Assembly: GCA_016709145.1 (NCBI GenBank)
Contig: JADJEK010000024.1
Coordinates: forward strand, 248,001-312,000
Length of the DNA stretch: 64,000 bases
DNA from: Planctomycetota bacterium
GTDB lineage: Bacteria > Planctomycetota > B15-G4 > JADJEK01
Direction: 5' to 3'
The position numbers were made by a program, and so were the translations under genes. Of this stretch, positions 61,655-64,000 are shown one piece after another; the first letter of the stretch is position 1; the number at the start of each line of letters is the position of its first letter. The notes under the pieces were generated by a model. The model was not told where the DNA came from, searched no databases, and was given only the letters and a program-made list of their open reading frames with translations.

Positions 61655-63097
61655 TCACGGGATGAACAGGAGCTGGTTGCCGAGTGGCGGCTGCACCGGA
61701 GTCACGAGCAGCTTGACCGTTTCCTTCTTGCTCGCGAAGCCGGTGACGAGCACGAGGTACTGCCCGTTCTGATTCACCGCGAGGTTCGACAGCGTGATGC
61801 TGCCGTCCGGACCCGTGATGGTGAACGGCAGGGTGTCGACGCTACTCCCCGACGGATTCGTGATCGCGACGTTCAATGGGCCGGTGAACTTCTTGCCTTT
61901 CGCCGCGACCAAGCTCAGCGTGGCTCCCGGCAAGCACAGCACGGGCTGCGCGGCCGTGCCCGAGCCGTCCTTCGACTTCAGCGTCTTCTTGGCCTTGTTC
62001 GCCATTTTGGGCAGTTTGCGCGCGGTCTTGATGTCGTAGGTGCCGAACGTCCCGGGCGCGCCCGAGATGCGCAGGCGGAACAGACCCGAGCTCGGGATCT
62101 TCACGTTCTTCTTCTTCGCCTTCAGGCTGTGCTTGAACTTGTAGGTCTTCAGCACGGTGCCGCCGTCGTCGAGCAACTCGATGATCGGCTTGAGGTCGGC
62201 CGTCGGCGTCACGACCTGCAGGCGCACGAGTTCACCGGGGATGCCGTGGAAGCGGACCTCGTCGACCTCGCCCGGGATCGAGACTTCGCCGAGCAGACGA
62301 TCGCCTGGCGCGAAGTACGGTTCGATGACGTGGACCGTCACGTCGACCGAGAGCGTCTCGTTCGGGTTCGTGATGCTGACGAACTGCACCGTCGTCGTGT
62401 GATCGCCGAGCGGCAGTGTGCTGGTGTCGAACATGAACGACGTCGATGCCGGATCGGCTTGCGCGACGGCGAAGTTCGTGGCGGGTGAGACGGACAGCCA
62501 CGGCACGTCGGGGGTCTCGATGGCGTTGAAGATCAGGATGCTCGAGAACTCGCCGCAGTTGCCGATCTTGTACGGCACGGCCTGCGGCGCGGGGCCGGTC
62601 GCGAACGTCGTGAGTTCGAGCGTCGGCGAGCCCTGCATCAGGCACATGTCGACGTGGAGGATCCCGACCGGGATCCCGAACACGAGGTTGTTGGCGAAGT
62701 TGATCTCGCCGTCGGCCGGCGTGACTTGCATCGCCCACGTGTAGTACGCGGCCGGGGTGTCCTCGGGAATGTGGATCGTCACGCTCTGCACGCCGAGCGT
62801 CGTCGTCACGAACTCACCGCAATGCGGGTCGCCGGGATCGATGACGTAGTCGGTCGTCATGTAGACGTTGAACGTGATCGGCGTCTCGGGCGGCAGTGCG
62901 CCGCCGAGATTCTCGATCGCGACGTTGATCGTGACGTCACTGCCGTCTTCGGCGATGTTCGGAGCGTTGATCGAAGCGGCCTTCAGATCGGGCTCGCCGG
63001 CGCAGTACGCGGTGGGTCCGAGTGCGGCCAGCAGGATGGCGGATCGCAGAGCGAGGGATCCGCGCCGTGGGAGAGCACGACGAGGGAAGCGGCGCAT
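61655..63097 (-). CDS. Secreted protein with CARDB-like domain and beta-sandwich repeats
   Basis: This 480-residue protein has a signal peptide (ALRSAILLAALGPTAYC) and then a CARDB-like beta-sandwich at ~35-125 (APNIAEDGSDVTINVAIENL). Residues ~150-260 resemble a BACON-type or other Ig-like domain (TPDVPWLSVSPATNFAVAQ). The C-terminal part has a pre-peptidase-like beta-sandwich (VRFHGIPGELVRLQVV, then LFRLRISG) and lysine-rich linkers. ATG 63097 is preferred, since the signal peptide follows; AGGAG lies about 11 bases upstream. Probably an extracellular adhesion or matrix protein without enzymatic residues. Confidence 0.78.
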   Translation of the reverse strand: MRRFPRRALPRRGSLALRSAILLAALGPTAYCAGEPDLKAASINAPNIAEDGSDVTINVAIENLGGALPPETPITFNVYMTTDYVIDPGDPHCGEFVTTTLGVQSVTIHIPEDTPAAYYTWAMQVTPADGEINFANNLVFGIPVGILHVDMCLMQGSPTLELTTFATGPAPQAVPYKIGNCGEFSSILIFNAIETPDVPWLSVSPATNFAVAQADPASTSFMFDTSTLPLGDHTTTVQFVSITNPNETLSVDVTVHVIEPYFAPGDRLLGEVSIPGEVDEVRFHGIPGELVRLQVVTPTADLKPIIELLDDGGTVLKTYKFKHSLKAKKKNVKIPSSGLFRLRISGAPGTFGTYDIKTARKLPKMANKAKKTLKSKDGSGTAAQPVLCLPGATLSLVAAKGKKFTGPLNVAITNPSGSSVDTLPFTITGPDGSITLSNLAVNQNGQYLVLVTGFASKKETVKLLVTPVQPPLGNQLLFIP

Positions 63098-63696
63098 GAT
63101 GGGGAGTACTCCTGTCGAGGAATGGCAACGCAAGTCCACGCGAGCGTTTCAGTCGCGGAACGTACTGACTTCCTGCCCGGACGGCCGACCCAGCTTCGAC
63201 GATCGAAGCTCGGAAGTCCGGACGGGACGACCATAGTGTGGTTTTTCGAAGTGACTTATGAGCGTCAGAGTCTTGCGTGGAGTCACCGTCGTTGCGCCAA
63301 GCTTGGTCGGGATGCCATCCCGTCCTCTCTCACCCGGCCGGAGAATATCACGCACCGACTTTACCGGTGGATTTCGGGAGAGTTTTTTGCGGAACACGAG
63401 GCGCAGGACTCCACGACTTGGACGATCGGGTCGGCGATCGGCATCGAGCCTGACGATTGCGCGGTCGGCGTCAGCGAGCGGATCGGATCGAACGACGTCC
63501 ACTTCGATCCTCCTGTCCTTGCTGCGTCCCGTGCAGTTTCGGGACGAGGCCGTGCCGGGTTAGAGTCGAGCCGTTGGCCACGCTGCGTTCAGAGAACGTG
63601 AATCAATCCGATGGATTCACGGACTCGGCTCACCAGGTTCGCGGCCTTTGAGCGGAGCGTTCACGCGGCCGACTGCCCATACGCGGAGGAACCCCT
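63098..63696. other. Intergenic region with a perfect 8-bp hairpin
   Basis: These 599 bases lie between divergent genes. CGTGAATC (63597-63604) and GATTCACG (63614-63621) form a perfect stem with a 9-base loop, 75 bases before the next start. Short frames here have skewed composition and are not supported as genes. Otherwise nothing clear was seen, though the part around 63230-63400 is more AT-rich than its surroundings. Confidence 0.5.
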
Positions 63697-64000
63697 TGGC
63701 GATTCATCGATTCATGCTCGCAAGAGCGAGCATGCTCGCCGTCCTGCTCGCGACATCGGGGTATGCGCAGCAGGAGGACTACCCGAAGGCGTCCAACACG
63801 GATGCCGGAGACAGCTTCGGGATCGCGACCGACGCGGGTACCTCCCTCCAAGCGATGTTCGTCGACCCAGGGGTCACCGAATCGCCGACGTGGGCGCTGA
63901 GCACGCTGATCGCGGCGGCCTGCGCGACCGCGCCGACGGCGTCCGCTGCTCCTCGGAGCGAATCCCACACGCTGCGCGGGGGATCCGCGAGCGCCGAAGT
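63697..64000 (+). CDS. Secreted protein, cut by the right window edge
   Basis: A frame starts at TTG 63697, with GGAGGAA about 5 bases upstream, and runs off the end with 101 residues visible. An alternative ATG is at 63715. The first ~25 residues form a signal peptide (MLARASMLAVLLATSGYAQ). The visible mature part is acidic and Thr/Ala-rich, with no domain recognised. The gene is divergent from the CARDB protein gene, and a perfect hairpin lies upstream. Confidence 0.6.

Overview
The window is a high-GC, gene-dense bacterial segment. Secreted FG-GAP repeat proteins, an ABC permease fused to an M1 aminopeptidase, lysine-rich extracellular proteins and many GTG/TTG starts would suit a free-living environmental lineage such as Planctomycetota. 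That placement is inference; there is no rRNA or marker gene here. I saw no tRNA, rRNA or CRISPR array.

Region 1 (1-29.7 kb, minus strand) is a defence island. The left edge holds a truncated IS4-type transposase with a DruA-like (DUF4338) N-terminus. Next to it lies a complete type 2 BREX (Pgl) locus, transcribed right to left, with the classical gene order kept: PglW, PglX, PglY, PglZ, BrxD, BrxHI. Three sets of extra genes are interleaved: (i) a small protein, a dynamin-like GTPase and an SNF2 helicase at the head; (ii) a putative PD-(D/E)XK nuclease, an AAA_21-type ATPase and a DUF4276 (Toprim-like) protein between PglX and PglY; (iii) an unrecognised 432-residue protein between PglZ and BrxD. 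Many junctions are ATGA or GTGA overlaps, so the extra genes look translationally integrated. No WYL/HTH regulator gene was seen.

Region 2 (29.7-35.4 kb) starts with a divergent Mre11/Rad50-like pair whose ATPase ends in a likely winged helix. It is followed by a decayed DinB-like pseudogene, a small antitoxin-like protein on the other strand, and a second DinB-like frame that has no normal start codon. This looks like the right edge of the island.

Region 3 (35.6-64 kb) looks like ordinary chromosome. It holds two tandem FG-GAP proteins, a lipoprotein, a secreted glycosidase-like protein, a lipoprotein cytochrome c with a YkgJ-type cysteine protein, a TPR protein and a hybrid histidine kinase. 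Then come a RecB-like nuclease/SF1 helicase pair, a second histidine kinase, an ABC exporter-like pair with the M1 peptidase fusion, a phosphoglycolate-phosphatase-like HAD enzyme and a hairpin-rich non-coding stretch. The right end carries a deacetylase, membrane glycosyltransferase, SGNH hydrolase and small membrane protein operon, an NTT-type nucleotide transporter, a CARDB-containing secreted protein, and a secreted protein cut by the right edge.

By homology, the Pgl/BREX genes methylate self DNA (PglX) and block phage replication through an ATPase/kinase/phosphatase complex. The interleaved GTPase, helicases, nuclease, Toprim-like protein and Mre11/Rad50 pair are candidates for added anti-phage effectors or DNA-processing factors.
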